From: Gammaproteobacteria bacterium UBA7803
GTDB taxonomy: Bacteria > Pseudomonadota > Gammaproteobacteria > Pseudomonadales > Azotimanducaceae
Assembly (NCBI GenBank): GCA_002480525.1
Contig: DLCH01000006.1
Span: forward strand, 1-64,000
DNA: 64,000 bases
Direction of reading: 5' to 3'
Made by a program: the position numbers and the translations under genes. Below, piece after piece: positions 39,428-47,594 of the stretch; within the stretch, counting starts at the first letter, position 1, and each line of letters opens with the position of its first letter. The notes under the pieces are model-generated. The model was not told the DNA's origin. It saw only the letters and a list, made by a program, of their open reading frames with translations, and searched no databases.

Positions 39428-39508
39428 ACGCAGTTCGACAACGAGAATTCGATGTTCCGGTGGAAACCGCCGAACGGCAGCGCCGGCTTCCACTCGTAGC
39501 GGGTCAGC
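39428..39508 (-). pseudogene. fragment of a second glgC
   Basis: About 80 bp align with the region of intact glgC at roughly 46271-46350, about 80% identical by eye. In frame it reads LTRYEWKPALPFGGFHRNIEFSLSNCV against LTRHQCKPALPFGGLYRSIDFS of the intact gene. Nothing of the rest of GlgC is recognisable on either side. It lies in the 344-bp stretch between site 7 and cfa, whose remaining sequence shows only the REP-like palindrome. Confidence 0.72.
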
Positions 39509-39654
39509 GCGGACTCGTCGACGCTGGGCAGGACGCTGATTCAATGCGTGAACAGCCTACGCAGGCGCGACTCGTGCGTCTCCCGGATCACGTTCCGCCG
39601 TGTCGGCCAGTCGCCGCCGACCTTCTTCGCTCGACAATCCTCGGCTCTGATGAG

Positions 39655-40812
39655 TCACAGCCCGGGACGGCGGTAGCCGCTCTCGCGCCTGCCCTTGCTC
39701 AACACGATCTGCCACAGCTGAATGTCGCGAGCGCGAAACGCACCGGCACACGCCAGCAGGTAGAAATTCCACATGCGGCGGAACCGATCATCATAACGAT
39801 CACCAAGGTCACTCCAGGCCAGATTCACCCGTTCATGCCACGTCATCAGGGTCTGATCGTAGTCGGTTCCGAAATTGTGCCAGTCTTCCATCACGAATCG
39901 GGACTCGATTGCCCGACCGATCTGGGCAACAGACGGCAGCATGCCGTTGGGAAATATGTAACGGTGCAGCCACGGGTCTGTGGAATTCACCGAAGCGTTG
40001 CTGCCGATCGTGTGCAGCAGCATGAGTCCGCCGTCGCGCAGCAGGCCGTGGCACTTGCGGAAGAACACGTCGTAGTTCCTGCAGCCGACATGCTCGAACA
40101 TTCCGACGGAAACGATTCGGTCGAATCGGCCGTCAACGTCCCGATAGTCCTGGCAACGGATCTGGACCGGTGCGTTCCCCAGGCGCGACACCGCCCAAAG
40201 GTACTGCTGATCAGAGATCGTGAGCCCGACGACGCTCACGCCGTGTTCCTCGGCAGCATATCTGGCCAACCCGCCCCAGCCACAGCCGATATCGAGCAGC
40301 TTCATGCCGGGCTCGAGCTCGAGCTTTCTGCAGATGAGCTCCATCTTGTCGCGTTGCGCCTGCTCCAGCGTCCCCGCCCGCTCCCAGAAGGCACAGGAAT
40401 AGTTCATGTACGGATCCAGCATGGATTCGAACAGATCGTTGCCGATGTCGTAGTGCCGTTCTCCGACCGTTCGCGCCCGGCGGCGGGTCTGAAGGTTCTG
40501 CACGCGTGATCGCCAGTTCAGGAAGCGGCGCGCCCAGGTACCGGCAATGCGCTGATCCAGGGCACCATGGAGCAGGCGCGCGACCAACTGATCGATGCGC
40601 TCACACTCCCACTGGCCGTCCATATACGACTCACCCAGCCCGAGCGACCCCTGGCGAAGCCACCGCTCCGGGGCGCGCGGGTCGATGAGCTGGATGTCGA
40701 ACTCGCAAGCCCCGTTCAGGGTCACTCCGCAGTCGGCCAGCAGGGACTGTACCTTTCCCGCTCCCGGTTTCCGCAACGCTCGTGCAGGCTCGTCGCCGAT
40801 CAGAACAGTCAT
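39655..40812 (-). CDS. cfa: cyclopropane-fatty-acyl-phospholipid synthase family
   Basis: SAM-dependent methylation of unsaturated phospholipid acyl chains at the membrane. 385 residues: SAM motif LDIGCGWGGLARYAAEEHG, QDYRDVDGRFDRIVSVGMFEHVG, and family signature YSCAFW with HYDIGNDLFESML. ATG 40812 follows GGGAG by 8 nt; a farther upstream in-frame start would lie across the promoter. Transcribed alone from site 8. In other bacteria cyclopropanation accompanies stationary phase and acid or oxidative stress. Confidence 0.92.
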   Translation of the reverse strand: MTVLIGDEPARALRKPGAGKVQSLLADCGVTLNGACEFDIQLIDPRAPERWLRQGSLGLGESYMDGQWECERIDQLVARLLHGALDQRIAGTWARRFLNWRSRVQNLQTRRRARTVGERHYDIGNDLFESMLDPYMNYSCAFWERAGTLEQAQRDKMELICRKLELEPGMKLLDIGCGWGGLARYAAEEHGVSVVGLTISDQQYLWAVSRLGNAPVQIRCQDYRDVDGRFDRIVSVGMFEHVGCRNYDVFFRKCHGLLRDGGLMLLHTIGSNASVNSTDPWLHRYIFPNGMLPSVAQIGRAIESRFVMEDWHNFGTDYDQTLMTWHERVNLAWSDLGDRYDDRFRRMWNFYLLACAGAFRARDIQLWQIVLSKGRRESGYRRPGL

Positions 40813-40862
40813 GCAAAATCTCCCTATGTCGGTCTGGCTAAGTCGGTCTGGTCGATACGGAA

Positions 40863-40894
40863 ATGCTAAGACCTCAATCCCGCTCACAGGTCAA
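40863..40894 (-). promoter_or_regulatory. MerR-type promoter/operator, site 8 (cfa)
   Basis: Minus strand: -35 TTGACC (40889-40894), 20-bp spacer, -10 TAGCAT (40863-40868); left arm ACCTG, right arm GAGGT with one mismatch. Diverges from site 9. Confidence 0.8.
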
Positions 40895-40933
40895 GAGGGC
40901 GGAAATTGCACCGGAAGTGCATTCCGGCGAGCG

Positions 40934-41059
40934 CTATCGTTTCTCGGATAGATCGCACCCGAGCAGACGGTCCCACCAGGGGACGTTCATACCGTGGCGA
41001 ACGCGGTGGAGCCTCCACAACACAGGAACCGCGTGAAAGAGAAGACGCGCCAGATTGAT
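40934..41059 (-). pseudogene. internally deleted remnant of a sterol desaturase/fatty acid hydroxylase
   Basis: The frame ending at 40934 reads INLARLLFHAVPVLWRLHRV, then RHGMNVPWWDRLLGCDL. The first part matches the middle of the COG3000 fold (RLLLHRVPLLWRLHRVHH) and the second its C-terminal end (LPWWDRLFGTYR), so about 100 residues between them are missing. It lies between sites 8 and 9 in the 331-bp cfa/gap divergent region and has no start of its own. Confidence 0.5.
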
Positions 41060-41084
41060 CGTCCTCGCGTGCCGGGACCGCCCC

Positions 41085-41116
41085 TTGACCTGGTAGCTGC
41101 ATACAGGTCTTACAGT
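41085..41116 (+). promoter_or_regulatory. MerR-type promoter/operator, site 9 (type II gap)
   Basis: Plus strand: -35 TTGACC (41085-41090), 20-bp spacer, -10 TACAGT (41111-41116); arms ACCTG and CAGGT. Leader of about 20 nt to the gap ATG with a good Shine-Dalgarno. Confidence 0.88.
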
Positions 41117-41143
41117 CGCGCGACTCAATCGGGAGGATCTGCC

Positions 41144-42196
41144 ATGCAAAGCGTCAGGGTGGGGGTCAACGGCTACGGAGTCATCGGCAAACGCGTGGCC
41201 GACGCGGTGCGCCGGCAGCCGGACATGGTCCTGGTGGGCGTCGCCGACGTCGCCGCCGACTATCGGACGCGCACGGCCGGTACGTTGGGCATCGACCTGT
41301 ACGCCGCGGGCACGGAAGCCATGGCCACCATGAAGGCCGCGGATTTATCCGTGGCCGGAACACTCGACGATCTGCTCGGTCAGGTCGACGTGATCGTCGA
41401 CTGCACCCCGAAGCGCTTCGGCGCCGAGAATCGGGCACGCTACGCCGAGGCTGCCGTCAAGGCCGTGTTCCAGGGCGGCGAGGCCCACGAGCTGACCGGG
41501 CACTCGTTCGTGGCCCAGGCCAATTACGCCAGCGCGCTGGGTCGCGACAGCACGCGCGTGGTTTCCTGCAACACCACCTCCATCGTCCGCACCCTTGGCG
41601 CGCTGGATCGGGCAGGGTTGCTCGAGCGCGCCCGCGGCACGCTGGTGCGGCGGGCATCCGACCCCTGGGAGGGGCATCTCGAAGGCATCATGAACACCGT
41701 CATCCCCGAGCCGGTCATACCCAGCCATCAGGGTCCGGACGCACGAACCGTGATGCCCGACCTGGACGTCGTCACCATTGCAGTGAAGGCCGCTCACAAC
41801 CTCAGCCATCTGCACACGTGGTGCGTCGAGCTGACGCGCGCCGCGAGCCGGGAGGAGGTGCTCGATGCCTTCCGCGCCGCGCCCCGCATCGCCTTCGTGC
41901 GCATGGCGGACGGCCTCGCGGCCCTGAACAGCACGGCCACGCTGATGCAGGATCTGGGGCGGCCGCGGGGCGATCTGTGGGAGGTCGCGCTTTGGGAGGA
42001 CGGGCTCGCCGTTCACGGCAACGAGGCGTTCTACACCTACCAGGTCTTCAACCAGGCCATCGTCATTCCGGAGACCATCGACGCGATTCGCGCCCTGGCC
42101 GGCAGCGAGCAGGATGCGCAACGATCCATCGCCCTCACCGACGGGTCCCTGGGGCTGGTCGGCGACTTCTTCGGCGGCGTTGGGCAGCCGCGCTGA
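41144..42196 (+). CDS. type II (archaeal-type) glyceraldehyde-3-phosphate dehydrogenase
   Basis: Phosphorylating GAPDH of the archaeal class, 350 residues. Nucleotide fold VGVNGYGVIGKRVADAV, then the catalytic Cys in VSCNTTSIVRTLGAL, which differs from the SCTTN of bacterial type I. ATG 41144 is preceded by GGGAGG. Archaeal enzymes often accept NADP+ as well as NAD+. It leads an operon with a cytochrome c membrane protein and a lycopene-cyclase-domain protein. Why a bacterium with glycogen metabolism keeps this isoenzyme under a special promoter is open. Confidence 0.9.
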   Translation: MQSVRVGVNGYGVIGKRVADAVRRQPDMVLVGVADVAADYRTRTAGTLGIDLYAAGTEAMATMKAADLSVAGTLDDLLGQVDVIVDCTPKRFGAENRARYAEAAVKAVFQGGEAHELTGHSFVAQANYASALGRDSTRVVSCNTTSIVRTLGALDRAGLLERARGTLVRRASDPWEGHLEGIMNTVIPEPVIPSHQGPDARTVMPDLDVVTIAVKAAHNLSHLHTWCVELTRAASREEVLDAFRAAPRIAFVRMADGLAALNSTATLMQDLGRPRGDLWEVALWEDGLAVHGNEAFYTYQVFNQAIVIPETIDAIRALAGSEQDAQRSIALTDGSLGLVGDFFGGVGQPR

Positions 42197-42197
42197 C

Positions 42198-42944
42198 ATG
42201 AAATCCAGCGCCACGCTGCGACGGCTGTGCGACTGCACGCCGGCCGAGAAGACGCTGTACACCAGCTATCTGCTGGTGGTCGGACTCGGCTACCTCATGG
42301 CCATGGTCTATCTGTACACCAGCCACGCCGGCCACGACCAGCGCCCCGGCGTGTCGCTGGAGGACGTCGCGGCAAACTACTACGGCAATCGCAGCGGCAC
42401 CCGCCTCGAGGCGGCCATTCGCGGGCCGATGGCCGGATACATCAGCGCGGAGGACCGCACCGAGGTCGTGGCCTGGCTGAAATCGGGGGCGAGCCGGGCC
42501 GACTACCAGGTGAGCGTCGAGCCCATTCTCGAACGATCGTGCACCGGGTGCCACAACCCCCGGTCCGGCCTGCAGGTTCCGGATCTGACCAGCTACGCCG
42601 CCGTGCAGCAGGTCGCCGAGGTGGATCTCGGGGAATCCCTGCACACGCTGATGAAGCTCTCTCACATCCATCTCTTCGGCATTGGCCTGCTGCTGTTCAC
42701 CGTCGGCATGATCTTCCGGCTGGCGGAAATGCGCGGCTGGATCAAGGTGTCTCTCATCGCGCTGCCGTTCGCTGCCATGCTCGCGGACATCCTGGCCTGG
42801 TTCCTGACCAAGCAGGACCCGGTGTATGCCACCGTCGTGGTCATCGCCGGCGGTCTACTCGGCCTGAGCCTGACGCTGCAGATCCTGCTGTCGCTGTGGC
42901 AGCTCTGGGTTCCGCCGCGAGGCGCACCGCGGGAAGCCGAATGA
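42198..42944 (+). CDS. membrane protein with a cytochrome c haem site
   Basis: 248 residues. TM1 near residues 22-42 (YLLVVGLGYLMAMVYLYTS), a periplasmic segment with CTGCHNPRSGLQVPDL, then three further TM helices (IHLFGIGLLLFTVGMIF and onward). The single CxxCH implies one covalently bound haem. ATG 42198 is 1 nt after the gap stop. Topology resembles small quinol/cytochrome adaptor proteins, but no named family is recognised. Confidence 0.82.
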   Translation: MKSSATLRRLCDCTPAEKTLYTSYLLVVGLGYLMAMVYLYTSHAGHDQRPGVSLEDVAANYYGNRSGTRLEAAIRGPMAGYISAEDRTEVVAWLKSGASRADYQVSVEPILERSCTGCHNPRSGLQVPDLTSYAAVQQVAEVDLGESLHTLMKLSHIHLFGIGLLLFTVGMIFRLAEMRGWIKVSLIALPFAAMLADILAWFLTKQDPVYATVVVIAGGLLGLSLTLQILLSLWQLWVPPRGAPREAE

Positions 42945-43636
42945 GTTACGCCTACGCCCTGTGGAGTGGGCTGCTGCTGGCCATCTGGCTGCTGGTGTTC
43001 GCCGGACTGACCTCCTCCGCCGGGCGCCGCCAGATGCTCGTGACCAGCGCTCTGACCGCTGCGTTGGGCCTAACGGAACCCCTGTTCGTGCCGGAGTACT
43101 GGAATCCACCGACGCTGTTCGACCTGGCGCAGCGTACCGGCTTCGACCTGGAGAGCCTGATTTTCGCATTCGCCGCCGGCGGCCTGGCGGGCTCTCTCTA
43201 CGAATGGCTGTTCCCGGTACGGCATCGCAGCGTGCCGGATGCCGAGCGCCTCGGCCGCGGTCACCGTTGGCACGGCCTCGCGCTGGTGTCTCCAGCGGTG
43301 GTGTTTCTGCCGCTCTACCTCGTCGACATGCTGAATCCGATCTACGCCGTGATCGTCGCGCTGGCGCTCGGCGGCACGTTCACCGCCTGGTGCCGCCCGG
43401 ACCTGCTCCCGAAGATGCTCACCGGCAGCGTGTTGTTCGGCGCGCTGTACTTCCTTTTCTTCGTCAGTCTGGTGTGGGTGCATCCCGCTTACGTCGAGCA
43501 GGTGTGGAATCTTGCCGGCCTCTCCGGCGTGCTGCTGCTCGGGGTCCCGCTCGAGGAAGTGCTGTTCGCCCTCGGCCTGGGATTCCTCTGGTCCGGAGCT
43601 TACGAGCACCTGCTCTGGTCGCGCGCGGCGCGCTGA
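42941..43636 (+). CDS. lycopene-cyclase-domain membrane protein
   Basis: 231 residues, about seven TM helices. PEYWNPPTLFDL and PLEEVLFALGLGFLWS are characteristic of the CrtYcd/CarR-type lycopene cyclase domain. No other carotenoid genes occur in the window, so carotenoid cyclisation is not implied; it may act on another isoprenoid or have a structural role. The start overlaps the upstream stop (ATGA). Confidence 0.82.
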   Translation: MSYAYALWSGLLLAIWLLVFAGLTSSAGRRQMLVTSALTAALGLTEPLFVPEYWNPPTLFDLAQRTGFDLESLIFAFAAGGLAGSLYEWLFPVRHRSVPDAERLGRGHRWHGLALVSPAVVFLPLYLVDMLNPIYAVIVALALGGTFTAWCRPDLLPKMLTGSVLFGALYFLFFVSLVWVHPAYVEQVWNLAGLSGVLLLGVPLEEVLFALGLGFLWSGAYEHLLWSRAAR

Positions 43637-43659
43637 GCCGCTCTGTGTCACCCGGACCA

Positions 43660-43674
43660 GACCCCAATCGGGTC
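43660..43674 (+). terminator. weak hairpin between convergent operons
   Basis: GACCC and GGGTC arms around a 5-base loop in the 46-bp gap between the lycopene-cyclase-domain gene and pgl. There is no T-run on either side, so intrinsic termination is doubtful. Confidence 0.25.
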
Positions 43675-43682
43675 CCGCCGCA

Positions 43683-44399
43683 CTAAGAACCGGCGAGCAT
43701 GGCTGCAGCGGCGGCGTCTGCGAAGCAGGCCCCCGACAGGCCGACCAGGCGACTCGCCGGCAGCTCCGGATCACCGTTCAGAAACCGCGACAGCACATCG
43801 CCTTTGGCGCCGCCGGTCACCAGCCACACGCGATGGCGTGCGCGCGCCAGACACGGCAGGGTCAGCGTCAGACGCCGGGTGCCCTGATAGCTTTCGGTGG
43901 CGGCGACGTCGGCATCCGCGTCGAGCACCGGATCACCGGGGACCAGTGAGGCCGTATGCCCATCCTCACCGAGGCCGAGATGTACGACGTCGAGCATCGC
44001 AGGACGTCCTGCTGCGGCCTCCAGCCGGGCCGCATAGGCAACGGCCGCTTCGTGCAGATCGTCGGCAACCGGCATCGGCCGCAGCCCGGACCATCCTGCC
44101 GGCGCCTGGTTCGCCAGCCGCGCCCGCAGTGCCGTCAGATTACGCAGCGCACTTCCCTCCGGCGCAACGCGCTCGTCGACCTGGAAGATGCTCACAACCG
44201 GCCACGGCAACCGTTGCTTTGCAAGCGCATCGAGCAGCGACGCCGCCGTCGCGCCGCCGGATAGTGCCAGCGTGCAGGTGCCGCGCCGCGCCGCGGCCTG
44301 ACGAAGCAGACGAGCGATGCAGACGGCGGCCGCGTGCGCGGCAGACGAAGACCCCGGACGCACCACCACCCTCATCGAACTGCGGCCCTGACCGTCCAT
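43683..44399 (-). CDS. pgl: 6-phosphogluconolactonase
   Basis: Hydrolyses 6-phosphogluconolactone between zwf and gnd. About 238 residues: LALSGGATAASLLDAL, DERVAPEGSALRN and the signature LGLGEDGHTASLVPG, followed by VWLVTGGAKG. The start could be GTG 44402, ATG 44399 or ATG 44375; AGGAAG upstream favours the first two. It follows rhomboid by 34 nt and may be read from the glgC promoter. Confidence 0.92.
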   Translation of the reverse strand: MDGQGRSSMRVVVRPGSSSAAHAAAVCIARLLRQAAARRGTCTLALSGGATAASLLDALAKQRLPWPVVSIFQVDERVAPEGSALRNLTALRARLANQAPAGWSGLRPMPVADDLHEAAVAYAARLEAAAGRPAMLDVVHLGLGEDGHTASLVPGDPVLDADADVAATESYQGTRRLTLTLPCLARARHRVWLVTGGAKGDVLSRFLNGDPELPASRLVGLSGACFADAAAAAMLAGS

Positions 44400-44433
44400 C
44401 ACGTCCGCTTCTTCCTGGACACCGGACGTTCTC

Positions 44434-45129
44434 TCAGCCGCGCAGCGGATTGAACAATCGTACGCCGGGGCGTTTGAACAGCCCCACCAGAGTCACGCCG
44501 GCGAGAAAGCCGCCGACATGGGCGCCGAATGCCACGCCACCACTACCGCTGTCAGCGAATGCATTGCTCAGCAGCTGCAGCCCGAACCAGCCGAGCAGAA
44601 CGAGCTGCGCCGGCCAACGCACGGTGTAGAGAAAGAATCCGAGCGGCACCAGTACCAGCACCCGGGCTCTCGGAAACAGCAGCAGGTAGGCGCCCAGCAC
44701 ACCGGAGATCGCACCGCTCGCCCCGATCATCGGCACGACCGAATGAGGATCGGGCAGCACCTGAGCGAAAGCCGCCGCGATCCCGCAGGTCACGTAAAAC
44801 ACGGCGAACCTGCCGTGACCCATGGCATCCTCGACGTTGTCGCCGAAGACCCACAAAAACAGCATGTTGCCGATCAGATGCATCCAGCCGCCGTGCAGGA
44901 ACATGGAGGTCAGCACCGTCACCTCCGCGGGAACGATCGCCAGCTCGGCGGGCAGGGCATGGAGACCGAACAGCACGCCGGGAATCAGGCCCAAGGCATA
45001 GACCGCGGTCTCGAAGCCCGCGGGTGGCAGCGACCACTGCCAGAGAAACACGGCCGCCACAGCGGTCAACACGCCTACCGTCACCACCGGCGGGGTCGCC
45101 GACGGATTGTCGTCGCGGAGCGGAATCAC
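44434..45129 (-). CDS. rhomboid-family intramembrane serine protease
   Basis: 231 residues, six TM helices. Catalytic Ser in IGASGAISGVLGAYL and His in AHVGGFLAG; the HGGWMHLIGNMLFLWVFGDNVED motif is classic. It lies between glgC (42-nt gap) and pgl. No substrate is suggested by the neighbours. Confidence 0.92.
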   Translation of the reverse strand: MIPLRDDNPSATPPVVTVGVLTAVAAVFLWQWSLPPAGFETAVYALGLIPGVLFGLHALPAELAIVPAEVTVLTSMFLHGGWMHLIGNMLFLWVFGDNVEDAMGHGRFAVFYVTCGIAAAFAQVLPDPHSVVPMIGASGAISGVLGAYLLLFPRARVLVLVPLGFFLYTVRWPAQLVLLGWFGLQLLSNAFADSGSGGVAFGAHVGGFLAGVTLVGLFKRPGVRLFNPLRG

Positions 45130-45171
45130 GACCGTGCCGGCTGGCAGGTGGCGACCCCGGTCATCGCTGCG

Positions 45172-46443
45172 TCAATGGGCTCGCCGCAACGCGGTGGGCT
45201 CCGCGCCCGGTGCACCGGCCAAAGCGGCGAAATCGGTGTCCACGCTCAGCAGCACGGGCTCGACGATGCCGAACCGATGCCGCGCGGCCTCGACCACGGT
45301 GCCTGCCGGGACCCGGACGCCGGCATCGACGATCACGTTCACGAGACGGCAGCCCTCGCCGATCGAAGCCCGGGGAAGCACGACGGCGTTGACCAGCTCG
45401 CTGCCGGGACCGACCCGGGCACCGCCGCACACGACGGACCGGCTGACGCTGGCGCCGCCGGCGATAGAGCCGTGAGCGAGCAGCGAACCGTTGCGCCGAG
45501 CCGCCGCCCAGGCGCGCGCCCGGGCGGGCCGGCCAAGGCGGTCGAACGGCAGAACCGGCCAGTCCTCGCCGGCGAGATCCAGTCCCGGGATACCATCGAG
45601 CAACTCCAGATGGGCTCGCCAGAACGCGGCGGTCGTGCCCACGTCCCGCCAGTAGCCGGCGCCGAGGCCGACGTGTTCGGTGAAGGGATACGCCAGAGCG
45701 CTGGCACCAGCGACGAGCCGTGGGATCAGATCGCGGCCGAAGTCATGGGTAGAGTCCGCCGATCGGGCATCGGTCCGGAGCAGCCGGCCCAGCAGGTCGC
45801 GATCGAAGACGTAGATTCCCATGGACCCCAGCGCCCTTCCCGGCCGACCGGGCACGGCTTCCGGTCGTGCCGGCTTCTCCGAGAAGCGCCGTATCCGATT
45901 GGTGCCGTCCACCGTCATCACCCCGAACTGCCGCGCCTCCGCAATGGGCACCTCGATGCATCCGACCGTTACGTCGGCACCGCCGGCAACGTGGGCCAGC
46001 AGCATGGGCCGATAGTCCATCCGATAGACGTGATCGCCGGCGAGAACCAGCACCAGACGACGGCCGAATGCTTCGATGGCTCCCCAGTTGCGGTACACCG
46101 CGTCCGCGGTGCCCCGGTACCCGGCCGAATCCGCCAGCGCCGCCGCGCGCCAGACGTCGATGCGGGCGGGCGCCGGGGACGAGCCGGCCAACCAAGCGTG
46201 CTCGAGGTGACGTACCAGCGATGCATCCCGGTACTGGGTCGGCACGCCGATCTGCGTCACGCCGGAGTTCACGCAATTCGACAACGAAAAGTCGATACTC
46301 CGATACAAACCGCCGAACGGCAACGCCGGCTTGCACTGATGACGGGTCAATGGCCCGAGGCGCTCGCCCCGGCCGCCGGCCAGCACCACCGCGGTGGTGT
46401 CTTCGGCCAGGGCCTGCGGGTTTTGGTGTTCCGAAGGTTCCAT
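45172..46443 (-). CDS. glgC: glucose-1-phosphate adenylyltransferase
   Basis: Makes ADP-glucose for glgA. 423 residues: nucleotide motif LAGGRGERLGPLTRHQCKPALPFGG, GTADAVYRN, FSEKPARPE and a C-terminal left-handed beta-helix (GSLLAHGSIAGGASV, VGPGSELVNAVVLPRASIG). ATG 46443 has GGGAGG 9 nt upstream; GTG 46449 is too close to it. A second copy survives as a fragment at 39.4 kb. Confidence 0.94.
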   Translation of the reverse strand: MEPSEHQNPQALAEDTTAVVLAGGRGERLGPLTRHQCKPALPFGGLYRSIDFSLSNCVNSGVTQIGVPTQYRDASLVRHLEHAWLAGSSPAPARIDVWRAAALADSAGYRGTADAVYRNWGAIEAFGRRLVLVLAGDHVYRMDYRPMLLAHVAGGADVTVGCIEVPIAEARQFGVMTVDGTNRIRRFSEKPARPEAVPGRPGRALGSMGIYVFDRDLLGRLLRTDARSADSTHDFGRDLIPRLVAGASALAYPFTEHVGLGAGYWRDVGTTAAFWRAHLELLDGIPGLDLAGEDWPVLPFDRLGRPARARAWAAARRNGSLLAHGSIAGGASVSRSVVCGGARVGPGSELVNAVVLPRASIGEGCRLVNVIVDAGVRVPAGTVVEAARHRFGIVEPVLLSVDTDFAALAGAPGAEPTALRRAH

Positions 46444-46515
46444 CTTCACGAGCCTCCCGCTCGGTTCACCGGACGCGCGGTTTCCGCCGCGCCCTCGTTC
46501 GATGCATGAACCGGG

Positions 46516-46547
46516 AGGTTACGACCTGAATGCCGCACACAAGTCAA
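46516..46547 (-). promoter_or_regulatory. MerR-type promoter/operator, site 10 (glgC)
   Basis: Minus strand: -35 TTGACT (46542-46547), 20-bp spacer, -10 TAACCT (46516-46521); left arm ACTTG, right arm CAGGT, with TGTGC-G-GCATT inside. The TGA in the -35 is the ubiA stop codon (46544-46546). Confidence 0.82.
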
Positions 46548-47587
46548 GGGGCCGGCAAGCTGTCCAGCGGCACACCCAGCACCAGACCGGCCACGAACGC
46601 GAATCCGTAACGCCGCGCATGGGCAAACGCGGGAGCCGTGTACCAGAGAGGCCAGATGCGCGACGGATACTCGGCAGGGCAACGGCGCGGCCGGGGCACG
46701 CGCAGAACCCTCACCATCCGCCACGCTGGCGGCAGTGCGCAGTACGCGAGCAGCGTGGTCCACGGCACTGCGCCGGCGAACACGGACGCGGCCAGGCCGA
46801 CGTACTGGAGGACGGCCAGGACCACGACGACGCGTCGAGCCGCGGCGTCGCCGATGCGCACCGGCAACGTGCGCACGCCCTTCGCGCGGTCGAATTCGAG
46901 CTTGTCGATGTGTTTCGCCAGGACGACCATGGCCGGCGCCAGCGCATACAGCGTGCCGGCCCCGGCCGCCCCCCAGGACCAGTTGCCCGCCGTCGCCACG
47001 AAGACGCCGCCAACCATGAGGGGGCCCCAGACCAGCAATACGGCAAGCTCACCGAGGCCACAGCCCTTGAGCGGCCAGGTGTAGGCCAACGACAGCAACA
47101 CGCCCCCAACGAGGGGCCACAGCACGGCATCACCGACCCCGAGCCATAACCAGACCCCTATGGACATCGCAGCCGCCCCGGTGCAGACGAACACCGTGAG
47201 CAGCCCGCGCGCCGTGAGCAGGCCGTCTGCCACTGCGTGCGCCCCATAGTGACGGCGGAAGTAGTTGCCGCGATCGACGCCACGCCGCCAGTCGACGAGA
47301 TCGTTGAGCTGATTGTTGGCAGCATGGGCGAGCAGCAGACCGAGGACGGCGAGCGCCCACAGCCCCGGACGGAACCTGCCGGCCAGCATGGCCCACGCAC
47401 CGCCGATGGCTGCGGAGGACAGCGTCATGGGCAGGACCGCCGCCCGCGAAACGATCAGCCAGCGCGTCAGCGAATTGGTGGCAGCCCAGGCTTCGACCGA
47501 AAAACGGGGCACGCCGCGAAGGGCCTCGATGCAGGAGACGGCCCGCGCCGGCCGCGGTTCGCTCCGTCGTGATCCACTCGGTCTCAC
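46544..47587 (-). CDS. UbiA-family prenyltransferase
   Basis: 347 residues, about eight to nine TM helices. The first Asp-rich motif is NNQLNDLVDWRRGVDR, with Asp residues that bind Mg-prenyl diphosphate, and a second acidic motif HIDKLEFDRAKGV follows. Close in kind to MenA-like and polyprenyl synthetase proteins; the aromatic acceptor is unknown. GTG 47587 is the first usable start but lacks a clear Shine-Dalgarno. Last gene of nqrA-F-CBS-glgX-ubiA. Confidence 0.85.
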   Translation of the reverse strand: MRPSGSRRSEPRPARAVSCIEALRGVPRFSVEAWAATNSLTRWLIVSRAAVLPMTLSSAAIGGAWAMLAGRFRPGLWALAVLGLLLAHAANNQLNDLVDWRRGVDRGNYFRRHYGAHAVADGLLTARGLLTVFVCTGAAAMSIGVWLWLGVGDAVLWPLVGGVLLSLAYTWPLKGCGLGELAVLLVWGPLMVGGVFVATAGNWSWGAAGAGTLYALAPAMVVLAKHIDKLEFDRAKGVRTLPVRIGDAAARRVVVVLAVLQYVGLAASVFAGAVPWTTLLAYCALPPAWRMVRVLRVPRPRRCPAEYPSRIWPLWYTAPAFAHARRYGFAFVAGLVLGVPLDSLPAP

Positions 47588-47594
47588 CTGACCG

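Noticed and set aside
42941..43636. A carotenoid biosynthesis locus
   Set aside because: Only the lycopene-cyclase-like domain is present; crtE, crtB and crtI are absent from the window.
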